A model generated the notes under the pieces. That model made no database searches and was not told the DNA's origin. It saw only the letters and a list, made by a program, of their open reading frames with translations. Source: an uncultured Prevotella sp. (lineage in GTDB: Bacteria; Bacteroidota; Bacteroidia; Bacteroidales; Bacteroidaceae). From it: a DNA stretch of 64,000 bases. The stretch covers positions 56,088 through 120,087 of the forward strand of contig USHV01000002.1 of assembly GCA_900554695.1 (NCBI GenBank), read 5' to 3'. The stretch's first letter is position 1. Every line of letters starts with the position of its first letter. The position numbers and the translations under genes were made by a program. Shown one piece after another: positions 9,541 to 18,436 of the stretch.

Positions 9541-10000
9541 GCGTTTTTGAGGGAAAACTGAGAGACATGCTTACAATTTTTCTTGACTTTATTTTGACAA
9601 AATATTTTCGCGAAAGAGATGTAAAGGGATGTTAAATCCGGCGTTATAAAGCCTGTTTCTCCATATATCGCCTTTTCATATACCCCGTAACGTAGTCCGA
9701 AAATATTCTTTTTGCTTTCTGATATTGCCCATTTCGCAGTCCGATAAAGCCTATATTGTGGTGCGATATGGTGCTTTTCAGACCCTGAAATGGGCCTTTT
9801 CGCATGACGAAATGGTGCTTTTTGCAATACGACAAAATGCCCATCAAACATATATCATTGATATTCAATATCTTACAAAAGCCTCTTATTTTTCGCGTAT
9901 TTGCGTCCGATGGAGAGTCCGCTCGCGAATACTCGCTTATTTTTCGGGGTATAACAGGAAACCCGGACAGAAAAATCAAAATCCGGTTATAAATTGAAAG
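9541..10000 (+). repeat. Dispersed intergenic element, copy 1 (seven 22-bp units)
   Basis: First of five related copies. In order: core tcttgactttattttgac then aaaatattttcgcgaaag (9581-9618); atataccccg near 9677; seven consecutive 22-bp units at exactly 9696-9849; the conserved tatcattgatattcaatatc; a hairpin built on cgcgtatttgcg; ttcggggtata; and the end segment aaatccggttataaattgaa. The units share GAAA or GATA near position 4 and GCCCAT or GGTGCT near position 10. A single unit of the second 22-bp family lies upstream at about 9470. The element sits between the convergent genes bcp and DUF349. No coding function is supported. Confidence 0.9.
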
Positions 10001-10103
10001 CGGGCCATATCTTTCTCATTTCAGAAGAAAAATACAACTCTGACCGTTGAGTTAAGTCAAAGGCTTTTTATTGAAACCAAGCCACACTCAATTTATAACG
10101 AGC

Positions 10104-10177
10104 CATAAAAAAGCGTGGTGGCGCATCCGGCCGACAGTGTTTGCCTTTACTGTCATAAGCGGAACGTGCCACCACGT
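10104..10177 (-). terminator. Terminator of the DUF349 gene
   Basis: On the minus strand a long hairpin with arms cgtggtggc / gccaccacg (10168-10176 and 10114-10122) is followed by a run of T residues (the plus strand A run at 10107-10112). It is about 48 bp past the stop codon. Confidence 0.75.
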
Positions 10178-10224
10178 TTCAAATGTTTATAATTATATAC
10201 TGAGATTCAGTATGTTCTGAAAAA

Positions 10225-12102
10225 TCAATCGTTCTGTTCGGCATCGATAGCCTTTATCTTCTGCTTCACGAGCTCCATATCGTCCTTGAGCTTCTGAACC
10301 TTTCTCTTCAGCTCGTCAACAAGACTGTTGCCTTTCTTACTGCTGGCTGTGAGGAATCCGAGATTGTTCTCGTATGTCTGGATTTCCTGACGCAGCTTGT
10401 CGTAACGGCGCATCAGACGTCCGCGCTCGTTGTCGAGAGCATCCTCACCACGTTTTGCGACATTCTTCAGATTGGTCTTGAAGTTGTCGAGCTTGCGGCG
10501 ACTTGTAGATATGTTGAGCTCTTTGTAAAGCTTGTCAAGAGCTGCGTGATAATCGTTATATACGTTGTCCTTCTCCTTATAAGGCACGTGTCCGACGCTG
10601 TTGTATTCCTCGATGAGCTGCTGTACCTTCTCCTGAACGTTGTCAACACCCTCAGCAGTGAAATTACGAAGCTTCTCGATGATTGAGCGTTTCTTCTCAA
10701 GGTTGGCGCGCTCCTCATTGTGCACGCCTGCATTTGCAGCGTTGCGGGCAGCGAAGAACTTGTTGCATGCCTCGAGGAAATCGTTCCACAGCTGGTCGCC
10801 TATCTTCTTTGGCACACCGCCTATGGTCTTCCATTCTTTCTGCAAAGCAATGAACTTGTCGCCTGTAGATTTCCAGTCAGTGCTGTCGCACATTGCGCGT
10901 GCCTTCTCTATAAGTGCTTTCTTCTTCTCTATATTCGCAGCAAACGAATCCTTGAGATCCTTGAAGAAAGCAGCCTTGCGACCGAAGAAATCGTCGCATG
11001 TGCCACGGAAGCGCTCGAATATCTTCACGTTCATCTTCTGCGGAGCGAATCCTATGGTCTTCCACTCGGCCTGGAGAGCTATTATCTCCTTTGTGTGCTT
11101 CTCCCAGTCGCTTGCGCCCTTATTCTCTTCCTTGGCTATAGCCTCAGCCTTCTCGCACAATTCGGTCTTGCGTGCAAGATTGTCTTCCTCCTTGGCACGG
11201 AGATCCTCAAAATGCTGCTGATGACGTTTGTTGATGACTGTAGATGCAGCCTTGAAGCGTGCCCAAATGCTTTCGCGCAGGTCTTTTGCCACAGGTCCTA
11301 TCTCACGATACTGCTGATGGAGCTCCTGTAACTGGTGGAAAGCGCTGATGACATCGGGTTCGTCGGCGAGTTTCTCTGCCGATTCGCACAATTTGGTCTT
11401 CAGTTCGAGATTCTTCTTGAAATCATATTCGCGAGCCTCGATGTTGAGTTTGAGCAGATCGTAGAACTGTTCTACATACAGCTGATAGCTGCGCCACAAT
11501 TCGCTGGCCTTGTTTGCCGGAACAGATTTTATCTCTTTCCACTGCTGCTGCAGCTCCTTGAACTCTGGATATGACTTGTTGGCCTGCTCCGGAGAGGTGG
11601 CCATGGCTTTTATCTTGTTTATTATTTCGAGTTTCTTTTCCAGGTTTGCCTGCTTCTCGGCCTCCTGCTGCTGGAACAGCTTGGTACGATTCTCGCGTAT
11701 CACAGCCATCTCTGCCTTGAAGACAGTCTCATCCTCATCCGGCACAATCTGATATTTGTCAGGATCGCCGCCGGCGTTAAGATATTCTTTCAGACGCGCC
11801 TCGCGCTCTGCAATATGCAATTTATAGAAAGAGGTTTTAAGATGATCAATCTCTTCCTTATTGGAAAATTCCTTATTTGCAACAATCTCCTTCAGGCGTG
11901 CAAGAACCTCTTTCTTCGTCTTGTATGTCTGCAACGAAGGCGTTTCTTCTGTTGCATTCTCATCAGCACAGACTGCTTCAGTTTCCCCTGCCTGGCTTTC
12001 AGCCGCATTTTCATCTTGTTTTACTTGAGCAACTGATTGCTCCATGCCTTTTTCGTTTTCATTCACTCCGTTCAGAAGAGCATTTTCTTGAGAATCCATC
12101 AT
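10225..12102 (-). CDS. DUF349 repeat protein
   Basis: A 625-residue, highly charged and almost wholly helical cytosolic protein. After an acidic, low-complexity N-terminus (about 1-60) come five DUF349 units of 70-80 residues. Each has the hallmark LQxxWKxIGxVPxKxxxxxWxxFxxxxDxFF: for example LQAEWKTIGFAPQKMNVKIF and LQKEWKTIGGVPKKIGDQLW, with LQELHQQYREIGPVAKDLRE and IEEYNSVGHVPYKEKDNVY as more divergent copies. The C-terminus (about 545-620) is a coiled coil. The family's function is not established. Transcribed alone from a good promoter. Confidence 0.92.
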   Translation of the reverse strand: MMDSQENALLNGVNENEKGMEQSVAQVKQDENAAESQAGETEAVCADENATEETPSLQTYKTKKEVLARLKEIVANKEFSNKEEIDHLKTSFYKLHIAEREARLKEYLNAGGDPDKYQIVPDEDETVFKAEMAVIRENRTKLFQQQEAEKQANLEKKLEIINKIKAMATSPEQANKSYPEFKELQQQWKEIKSVPANKASELWRSYQLYVEQFYDLLKLNIEAREYDFKKNLELKTKLCESAEKLADEPDVISAFHQLQELHQQYREIGPVAKDLRESIWARFKAASTVINKRHQQHFEDLRAKEEDNLARKTELCEKAEAIAKEENKGASDWEKHTKEIIALQAEWKTIGFAPQKMNVKIFERFRGTCDDFFGRKAAFFKDLKDSFAANIEKKKALIEKARAMCDSTDWKSTGDKFIALQKEWKTIGGVPKKIGDQLWNDFLEACNKFFAARNAANAGVHNEERANLEKKRSIIEKLRNFTAEGVDNVQEKVQQLIEEYNSVGHVPYKEKDNVYNDYHAALDKLYKELNISTSRRKLDNFKTNLKNVAKRGEDALDNERGRLMRRYDKLRQEIQTYENNLGFLTASSKKGNSLVDELKRKVQKLKDDMELVKQKIKAIDAEQND

Positions 12103-12222
12103 TTCACTATTTTAAGTTTATGACACGGTTTTTCCACAATATACAAGCAAATTTCAAAAGGACTTAATAATTTAAGCCATTAGCATTTTGCATGATAATT
12201 TAATTTCTAAAAATTGTAGATG

Positions 12223-12254
12223 CAAACTTAACTAAAAAAAAGTAATTCCACAAA
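12223..12254 (-). promoter_or_regulatory. Promoter of the DUF349 gene
   Basis: Minus strand TTTG (12251-12254), 20-bp spacer, TAAGTTTG (12223-12230), matching TTTG-N20-TAnnTTTG. It gives a 5' untranslated region of about 110 nt. Confidence 0.65.
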
Positions 12255-12283
12255 AAAACTTACATATTTTTTACATTTTTCCG

Positions 12284-13210
12284 TCAAAGTAGTCTTTTGT
12301 GGCGCAAAATAAACCACGACAGGCCAGATACGCAGACAGAAATTACCAGAGCCACGATGAAACCATAACTTGTTGATTCCATGCCGTTAATGAGGTTCAT
12401 TCCGAACAAAGAAGCTATGAGCGTCGGGAACATCATTATGATAGACACTGAAGTAAGCGTACGCATCACGGTGTTCATGTTGTTGTTGATGATGCTCGAG
12501 TATGTATCCATCGTCGATTCGAGGATGTTCGAATAGATGTTGGTCGTCTCACGTGCCTGCGACATCTCAATGTTGACATCTTCTATAAGGTCGGCATCAA
12601 GCTCGTCGACCTGCAGTTTGAACTTCAGTTTCGCAAGAAGAGTCTCGTTGCCACGTATTGACGTTATGAAATATGTAAGAGAGTCCTGCAGACGACTGAG
12701 CGCAATGAGCGACTCATTGTTCACCACATTGTCAAGATTGTGCTTTGCCTTCTCTATAAGTGTATTTATCTGCTTCAGACGCTTCAGATACCACACTGCC
12801 GAAGAAAGGAAAAGACGGAATATCATATCGACATAATCGGTAAAGCCCTCTCCCCTCTTCTGCTGATAGCTGACAAAATCTATCATCATGTTTGTCTCAT
12901 AATAACAAACAGTTATGGTGACATCACCTTTATGGATTATACCTAGCGGGACCGTGGTATATGGCGTACGGGAACGTATTTCCTTGACGTACGGGATACG
13001 AAGGATTATAAGCATCCAACCGTCGTCATACTCGTAACGCGCACGCTCATCGGTATCGCTTACGTCTGAAAGAAAATAATCGGGTAAATTGAATTTATCT
13101 TCAAGCCACTGCTGATCGTCTTCCGTAGGACAAGTAACTTGTATCCAGCAGTTAGGTTGCCACTCAGCAACCGCTTTCAAGGCACTCTCAGTATTCCAGA
13201 ATGTTCTCAT
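12284..13210 (-). CDS. corA: CorA-family magnesium/divalent cation transporter
   Basis: A 308-residue inner-membrane channel of the CorA/MIT family that imports Mg2+ (sometimes Co2+ or Ni2+) as a homopentamer. The large N-terminal cytosolic domain contains the long stalk helix. Two transmembrane helices lie at the very C-terminus, and the pore signature is intact: FGMNLINGMES, with GMN at about 270-272. The loop residue Glu of the MPEL-type motif is represented by GMES. The short, basic C-terminal tail (RHKRLL) is typical. The gene has a precise promoter and a leader of about 140 nt with a strong hairpin, so Mg2+-responsive leader control is conceivable. Confidence 0.93.
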   Translation of the reverse strand: MRTFWNTESALKAVAEWQPNCWIQVTCPTEDDQQWLEDKFNLPDYFLSDVSDTDERARYEYDDGWMLIILRIPYVKEIRSRTPYTTVPLGIIHKGDVTITVCYYETNMMIDFVSYQQKRGEGFTDYVDMIFRLFLSSAVWYLKRLKQINTLIEKAKHNLDNVVNNESLIALSRLQDSLTYFITSIRGNETLLAKLKFKLQVDELDADLIEDVNIEMSQARETTNIYSNILESTMDTYSSIINNNMNTVMRTLTSVSIIMMFPTLIASLFGMNLINGMESTSYGFIVALVISVCVSGLSWFILRHKRLL

Positions 13211-13250
13211 AAAGCTAATCTCCTTAGATTTGTCGTCTTTTTGAATTACC

Positions 13251-13295
13251 GGCAGGAGACAGCCTCATACTGAAAGGAACATCTTGTCTCCAGCC
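13251..13295 (-). ncRNA. Hairpin in the corA mRNA leader
   Basis: In the minus-strand transcript, ggctggagaca and tgtctcctgcc pair as a 10-bp stem with one U-U mismatch and a 23-nt loop, about 40 nt before the corA start. It does not match the M-box consensus I know. It may be a regulatory leader element, or just a stable stem. Confidence 0.4.
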
Positions 13296-13356
13296 TTAGA
13301 AAGTAATATTTTCCGCGTGATAATCGTCCATAAATTCTTATTAAAATTTGCGACTG

Positions 13357-13387
13357 CAAAGTTACAGAAAATCTTTGATTATACAAA
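13357..13387 (-). promoter_or_regulatory. Promoter of corA
   Basis: Minus strand TTTG (13384-13387), exactly 19 bp, then TAACTTTG (13357-13364). The predicted start near 13350 leaves a leader of about 140 nt. Confidence 0.8.
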
Positions 13388-13541
13388 CTCTTTTTCATAA
13401 ATTCGTTTACAGTATCAAATTGTTAATAAAATTATCTTAATGTTTATATTTTTTAAATGTTCGTTGATGCAATTTATACAGATGTTATATCTTTATAAAA
13501 AGGTCTAATATTATTTATTCACTAAAAAACACTTTAAACGC

Positions 13542-15002
13542 ATGAAAAAAACTTTACTATTTATGAATGCCATTGTGTTTGGCACATTAACTGCATTTGC
13601 GCAAAATAAGGGACAGATAAGAGTCAAGAGTGGCTTTACAGCAGACATTGTGGCTGAAGCTGTGCCTGTCGAGGATAATCTGGTACTCGGTATAGACAAC
13701 GGAAGTGTAGGTTTATACTCTAAGAACATCAGCTTCAAAAACAACGGACTGCCTGCCGACATGCCGTTGAAAGCATTTGAAACAGGAAATCTTTACAACA
13801 TTGACTATACAAAAAACAATGCACTCAGACTGTTAGGACCGAACGATGCTTCCGGCACTTCTTACGAAAGCAGCGGAGAACTGATACTTGCCAATCCTGT
13901 GAAGACAGACAAACTGTGGCTGCTGTGCATCTGCGGAAACGGACCAACAGACCTTTATGTCGAGGTCTGCTATTCTGACGGAGATTTCTCTTACAGCAAT
14001 ATTACCGTTGAAGACTGGTGGAACGACAGCAAGGACCCGAACGACCACATGGGCAAGGACGAGGCTTTCTGGGGATACGACCGTGTTGACCTGAATTCAG
14101 GAGCGCCACAAGGTGTAACAGCTGTGCGCATTCTTGAAAAGAGCATAGAGACAAATCCTGAGAAGGAAATAAAATCAGTGTATATCGAGAAACTCGATGC
14201 AAGCAAAGGCTATCCTACCATTCTCGGATTATCTACAGGACAGCAGCCTGTTGAGGTGGCCGATGGATTCAATGTGGACGTGATAGCTGAGGCAACACCG
14301 ATAGACGAGTATGCCAACGCTTCGCTTGACGGCAACTCATGGGTGCTTTATTCACAAGCGCTCGGAGAGCTTAAACAATCGACTGTGTACGGATTGCCGG
14401 ACGACGGAAACATCGTTACAAAGAGCAACAGAACATATAAGGTAGATTACACAACACTCAACTCTACAAGACTTGTAGCCGACGATGCCGCCACACCTGA
14501 CGTAGATGAATCTACCACTACACTCGAGCTTGAAGACAAACCTACAGTCAGCGACTACGGTTCACTGGTATTTCTCGCTACCGCCGGAAACGGTCCTGCT
14601 ACGATAGACATCACTTACAACTACGAGGACGGAACACACAGCACAAGCTACATCGATATTCCCGACTGGTGCAACAACCAATCGCTGGCAGCAGTGCAGA
14701 CCGGACGCTACTACGGAGGTGTTGACGACAGAGACTATGTAGGACTGTACGAGATTGAAGACTTCCCCGAGAGCAACAAACAGATAGAGAGCATCACTCT
14801 GAACAACTATACCAGCAATAATGACAAAGGTTTCATTATGGGTATCTATCTCACCGACGGAACCATAACAACCGGTATAAAAGACATCAAGGCTGATGCT
14901 GAAAAGGCAGACGGAAAGATGTTTAATCTTAACGGACAGAGAGTGAACGAATCATACAAAGGCATCATAATAAAGAACGGTAAGAAGCATATAGTAAGAT
15001 AA
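13542..15002 (+). CDS. Secreted protein with a duplicated domain and a Prevotella-type C-terminal tail
   Basis: A 486-residue protein with a signal peptide (MKKTLLFMNAIVFGTLTAFA). Two related domains follow. The first spans about residues 27-215 and starts KSGFTADIVAEAVPVED; the second spans about 233-430 and starts ADGFNVDVIAEATPIDE. Both continue with VLYS or GLYS, GLPxD, and a W-W or W-C segment (VEDWWND, IPDWCNN). The tail KMFNLNGQRVNESYKGIIIKNGKKHIVR-like region (split here as KMFNLNGQRV and GIIIKNGKKHIVR) resembles the short C-terminal signals of secreted Bacteroidales proteins. I do not recognise the domain. It may bind a polysaccharide or host surface, but nothing proves it. Confidence 0.8.
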   Translation: MKKTLLFMNAIVFGTLTAFAQNKGQIRVKSGFTADIVAEAVPVEDNLVLGIDNGSVGLYSKNISFKNNGLPADMPLKAFETGNLYNIDYTKNNALRLLGPNDASGTSYESSGELILANPVKTDKLWLLCICGNGPTDLYVEVCYSDGDFSYSNITVEDWWNDSKDPNDHMGKDEAFWGYDRVDLNSGAPQGVTAVRILEKSIETNPEKEIKSVYIEKLDASKGYPTILGLSTGQQPVEVADGFNVDVIAEATPIDEYANASLDGNSWVLYSQALGELKQSTVYGLPDDGNIVTKSNRTYKVDYTTLNSTRLVADDAATPDVDESTTTLELEDKPTVSDYGSLVFLATAGNGPATIDITYNYEDGTHSTSYIDIPDWCNNQSLAAVQTGRYYGGVDDRDYVGLYEIEDFPESNKQIESITLNNYTSNNDKGFIMGIYLTDGTITTGIKDIKADAEKADGKMFNLNGQRVNESYKGIIIKNGKKHIVR

Positions 15003-15026
15003 AAACATAAATTCCACTTAATATAA

Positions 15027-15060
15027 TCTGCGCTGTCATTCACGGCGCAGATTTTTTTTG
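15027..15060 (+). terminator. Terminator after the duplicated-domain secreted protein
   Basis: Stem atctgcgc (15027-15034) with gcgcagat (15046-15053) followed by a T run. Confidence 0.85.
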
Positions 15061-15393
15061 ACCTTTCACATCAGCCATATTAGAGATTGATATGGACTCT
15101 TTCAAGGGCTGTAGGAAATCATTGGGGATATCCATACAACATCGCAATTCTGAAAAGAAAGAACCTTTTGCCCGTAACCCCGTGCATATTTGTGGACAGT
15201 AGAAATTCACAGCAAGTTTGTTTTATTCACCAAATATCATAGCATATCGGAATATATCCTAATTGCGCAAAGCGGTATTAACCGGAACAGAATATTTATC
15301 TCACTTCATGATAAATCATTACCGCCGTAACCGATAAATCATCAACGCAGACAAGGCACATATTTTCCTTACCTTTACTGACAACCGATATCA

Positions 15394-15853
15394 GCGTTTA
15401 AACTGGAAAACAGGGCGACATACTTACGATTTTTCTTGACTAAATTTTGACAAAATATTTTCGCGAAAGAGATGTAAATGACTGTTAAAATCAATATAAT
15501 ACAGACTCTTTCTGCCGTTATCGTCTTTTGACATACCCTATTCCATAGTCCGAAAAGGTTCATCTTGCGTTCCAATATTGCCCATTTCATGGTGCGAATT
15601 AGCCCATTTTAGGGTGCGAAATGGTGCTTTTCAGCCTCCGAAATGGCCTATTTCGCAAGACGAAACGGTGCTTTTTGCAATGTAAAGAAATGGCCCTTAA
15701 ATATAAATCCCTGATATCCAATATTTTATAAAAACCTCTTATTTTTCGCATATTTGCGCCCGAAGGAAAGTCTGTCAGCAAATACGCGCTTATTTTTCGG
15801 GGTATATCGGGAAACCGGGGCAGAAAAAACGAAAACCGGTTACAAATTGAAAG
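15394..15853 (+). repeat. Dispersed intergenic element, copy 2
   Basis: Same architecture and orientation as the copy at 9541. The core tcttgactaaattttgac is followed by aaaatattttcgcgaaag (about 15435-15472). Seven 22-bp units occupy 15549-15702 without any gap, each alignable with the corresponding unit of the other copies. The hairpin arms here are cgcatatttgcg and agcaaatacgcg, partly decayed. It ends ccggttacaaattgaaag. Upstream at about 15316 is a unit related to the second 22-bp family (tcattaccgccgtaaccg). The element lies in the 1.2-kb space between two plus-strand genes; otherwise this gap holds only the yitT promoter. Confidence 0.9.
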
Positions 15854-16181
15854 TTGTCTATATCGGCACATCCCGGCTGAAGAAAAACACCGCTTATCCG
15901 GGAGCGCAGCAACCGTCGGCATAGAGATGTGTCCATAGCCGAATTTATGATTTACGCAAAACGTTCAGTCGCCTTAGAATCGCTGAACATTATTTTCATC
16001 CCCACTGATTTTCTTCTGCCTCTTCTTTCAGACATCGACAAAAGGCAATAAGGCATATCATAAGCGTCAGCCATAATCAGAACTCACGTAAATGTTAAAA
16101 CAAGTAACAAAATAATGCCCGTGTGCTATTGCCACCTTTATTATATTATGAGGCATCATCCGTCAAATATAACATATTTTT

Positions 16182-16213
16182 TTTGATGCTATAAAAAATT
16201 TAAATTATATTTG
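16182..16213 (+). promoter_or_regulatory. Promoter of the yitT-like gene
   Basis: TTTG (16182-16185), 20 bp, TATATTTG (16206-16213). The leader would be only about 20 nt, which rules out the in-frame TTG at 16211 as start and supports ATG 16241. Confidence 0.75.
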
Positions 16214-16240
16214 CATCACAAAAATATAAATGTTTATATC

Positions 16241-17131
16241 ATGAGCATTAGTAGCAGTAAAGCAAAATACCATATTAAAAAACAGCAATACAAAGATTTG
16301 TTTTTCATCTTTTTCGGAATATTGTTATATTCAATAGGATACACAGCATTCATTCTGCCTGAAAAGGTTGTAATGGGAGGCGTTGCCGGTATATCGGCGT
16401 TATTATACTACGCTTTCCGCTTTCCGGCCGGTGCGTCAATCTATATTCTCAACGCCACAATGCTTATCATAGCCTTCAAGGCACTCACCAAGCAATTCAC
16501 CATACGCACAATCATCGGCGTAACGATAATGGCGGTACTTGTCAGTGCGCTGCAACCGCTGTTCCAGGCATTCCCAATCATCACGGCGGGCAAGGATACT
16601 TTCATGCATGTGCTCATAGGAGGTGCAATGTCGGGAGCCGGTCTCGGCATAGTGTTCTCGCACAACGGATCGACAGGAGGCACCGACATCATCATCGCAC
16701 TGCTCAACAAATACTTCCGTATGAGTTTCGGTCGGGCAATGCAGTTCATCGATATCACCATCATCAGTTCGTCATACATACTGTTCCACAGCTCTGAGAA
16801 GATTGTTTACGGTATTGCCTTCACTCTTGTGGCAAGCTTTGTATGCGACTACGTAATAAACGGAGCGCGCCAGACAGTGCAGTTCATCATCATATCAAAA
16901 GAATATGACAAGATTGCCGACGTAATCAACCAGAAACTCCATCGCGGTGTAACGGCAATAACAGGAAAGGGATGGTACTCTAAACAAGAGGTTGATATTC
17001 TGATTGTTCTGGCACGTAAATACGAGACACAGGATCTCTTCAATTACATTAAAAGCATAGATCCGGATGCCCTCGTCTCGCAATCGTTCTGTCACGGAGT
17101 ATTCGGTGAGGGATTCGACAAGATAAAATAA
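16241..17131 (+). CDS. YitT family membrane protein (DUF161 plus DUF2179)
   Basis: A 296-residue integral membrane protein starting MSISSSKAKYHIKKQQYKDL. Five or six hydrophobic segments (about residues 20-220) include the family motifs GGVAGISALLYY and GGAMSGAGLGIVFSHNGSTGGTDIIIALLNK. A C-terminal cytosolic DUF2179 domain of about 80 residues follows (QFIIISKEYDKIADVINQ, HRGVTAITGKGWYSKQE). The family is widespread, and its transport or regulatory role is not established. Monocistronic, with a terminator 20 bp downstream. Confidence 0.92.
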   Translation: MSISSSKAKYHIKKQQYKDLFFIFFGILLYSIGYTAFILPEKVVMGGVAGISALLYYAFRFPAGASIYILNATMLIIAFKALTKQFTIRTIIGVTIMAVLVSALQPLFQAFPIITAGKDTFMHVLIGGAMSGAGLGIVFSHNGSTGGTDIIIALLNKYFRMSFGRAMQFIDITIISSSYILFHSSEKIVYGIAFTLVASFVCDYVINGARQTVQFIIISKEYDKIADVINQKLHRGVTAITGKGWYSKQEVDILIVLARKYETQDLFNYIKSIDPDALVSQSFCHGVFGEGFDKIK

Positions 17132-17150
17132 ACATCTCAAAATATAAAAA

Positions 17151-17182
17151 AGAAGCAGGGCAAATGTCCTGCTTCTTTTTTT
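17151..17182. terminator. Bidirectional terminator between yitT-like and tolC-like genes
   Basis: Stem agaagcagg (17151-17159) and cctgcttct (17168-17176), with A residues before and T residues after. It can therefore end transcripts from both sides. Confidence 0.85.
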
Positions 17183-17257
17183 ATACATATATCATCTGTC
17201 TCTATTCTTGGAATGTCCGCCACGACAGACGACCGTCATGGCCGGACATCACACGGC

Positions 17258-18436
17258 TCACAGCTCCCCTTTTGTCAGCTCGGCATACGCCTTCTGATAC
17301 TGGTTCTCAAGCTGCATCTGCGTCTGCAGGTTCTTATAAATGGCGTCAGCCTCAACATAATATTCTATTATTGAAAGCTCACCGCCCTCGACAGCCTTAC
17401 GCAGAAGGTCGAGCGTGGAATTTAGCAACGCAGTGTCGTATGTATCGGCAGCCTTGCGCAGCTGTTTCATCTCGTTCACCTTAGAGCGCACATTGTTCTC
17501 AGTCTGCACCTTCACATTATCAAGCTGCAACGTGGATTCCTGCAGTTTGGCCTTGGCCGACTTCAGTTTGTTACGTCCGGAGAACAAAGGGAACGAAGCG
17601 CCAACCATGAAACCGTTGCTGGCATCCGATCCATCGGTATTGCGTCTGTAACCAACCTCGAACTTGGGAAGCCAGTTCTGCTTGTTCACCTTAACATTCT
17701 GTTCGGACGCCAATACGTCCGCACGCGCCGAACGCAGCGTAAGTTCAGAAGCCACAGCCTTGTCATAAAGAGCCTCATAATCCACGACATCCTGACTTGC
17801 AGGATAATCCTTCTGGTCAAACTCAAGCGGCATGTTACCGTTCAAGGCCAGAAGCGACTGCAATGCCGTCTGATGAGCCGCCTCGTTCTGTGTCACCTCA
17901 GTCTGCACATTCATACGGTCCATCTTCACTTTGTTCAACTCCAATATGGTGGCATCGCCGTTCTTCATTCTCGTCTCATATATGGCGAGCAGTTCCTCGG
18001 CGTTCTTACGGCGCTTCTCGAGCAGCTCGTGCTCCTGATTGAGCAGTATAAGGTCGAGACACAACTGCTTTGCCGAGAGCAGGATGTTGCATCGCGAAGC
18101 CAGATAGTCGAGGTTCACGACATCTTTCTGGAGCTTTCCCGACTTGCTGCGAGCAGCATATAGCGTCGGAAAATCAAATCCCTGCTTCACCACGAGTTCA
18201 GAGCTTGCCACTCCACTCACGCCTTTTGCGAAAAACGGACTGTACTCAATGCTCGGGTCACTCAGATTATTCTGGGCATCAATATCAAGAGCCTGCGCCT
18301 TGCCGCGTTCGTTCATGGCCTGCAGCTCCTTATTGTTCTGCTCCACACTTTTCAGTATATCGTTTATGCTCTGTGCACCGGCATTCATTCCGAATGCCAG
18401 TGCCGCAGCAAATATAATAGTAGTCTTCATCATCAT
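17258..18436 (-). CDS. TolC-family outer-membrane efflux protein
   Basis: A 392-residue outer-membrane factor with a signal peptide (MMMKTTIIFAAALAFGMNA then GAQS). Two outer-membrane-efflux-protein halves with long coiled-coil stretches rich in Asn, Gln and Lys follow; the second half contains RNTDGSDASNGFMVGASFPLF. It is slightly shorter than E. coli TolC, as usual for CusC/CzcC relatives. Its start overlaps the RND pump stop by 4 bp (ATGA), so the two are translationally coupled. With the pump and adaptor it should form a trans-envelope metal efflux complex. Confidence 0.92.
   Translation of the reverse strand: MMMKTTIIFAAALAFGMNAGAQSINDILKSVEQNNKELQAMNERGKAQALDIDAQNNLSDPSIEYSPFFAKGVSGVASSELVVKQGFDFPTLYAARSKSGKLQKDVVNLDYLASRCNILLSAKQLCLDLILLNQEHELLEKRRKNAEELLAIYETRMKNGDATILELNKVKMDRMNVQTEVTQNEAAHQTALQSLLALNGNMPLEFDQKDYPASQDVVDYEALYDKAVASELTLRSARADVLASEQNVKVNKQNWLPKFEVGYRRNTDGSDASNGFMVGASFPLFSGRNKLKSAKAKLQESTLQLDNVKVQTENNVRSKVNEMKQLRKAADTYDTALLNSTLDLLRKAVEGGELSIIEYYVEADAIYKNLQTQMQLENQYQKAYAELTKGEL

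Noticed and set aside
9644..9979. Small reading frames inside the dispersed elements (also 9372-9851, 15375-15590, 15599-15922, 33055-33276, 33132-33425, 54104-54349 and 63001-63246)
   Set aside because: They open at TTG or internal codons, have no ribosome site, overlap each other in different frames and follow the repeat structure. The best explanation is conserved DNA, not protein. Kept only as a finding.
9541..10000. Insertion sequence
   Set aside because: No transposase and no consistent target duplication; only a non-autonomous element would remain possible.
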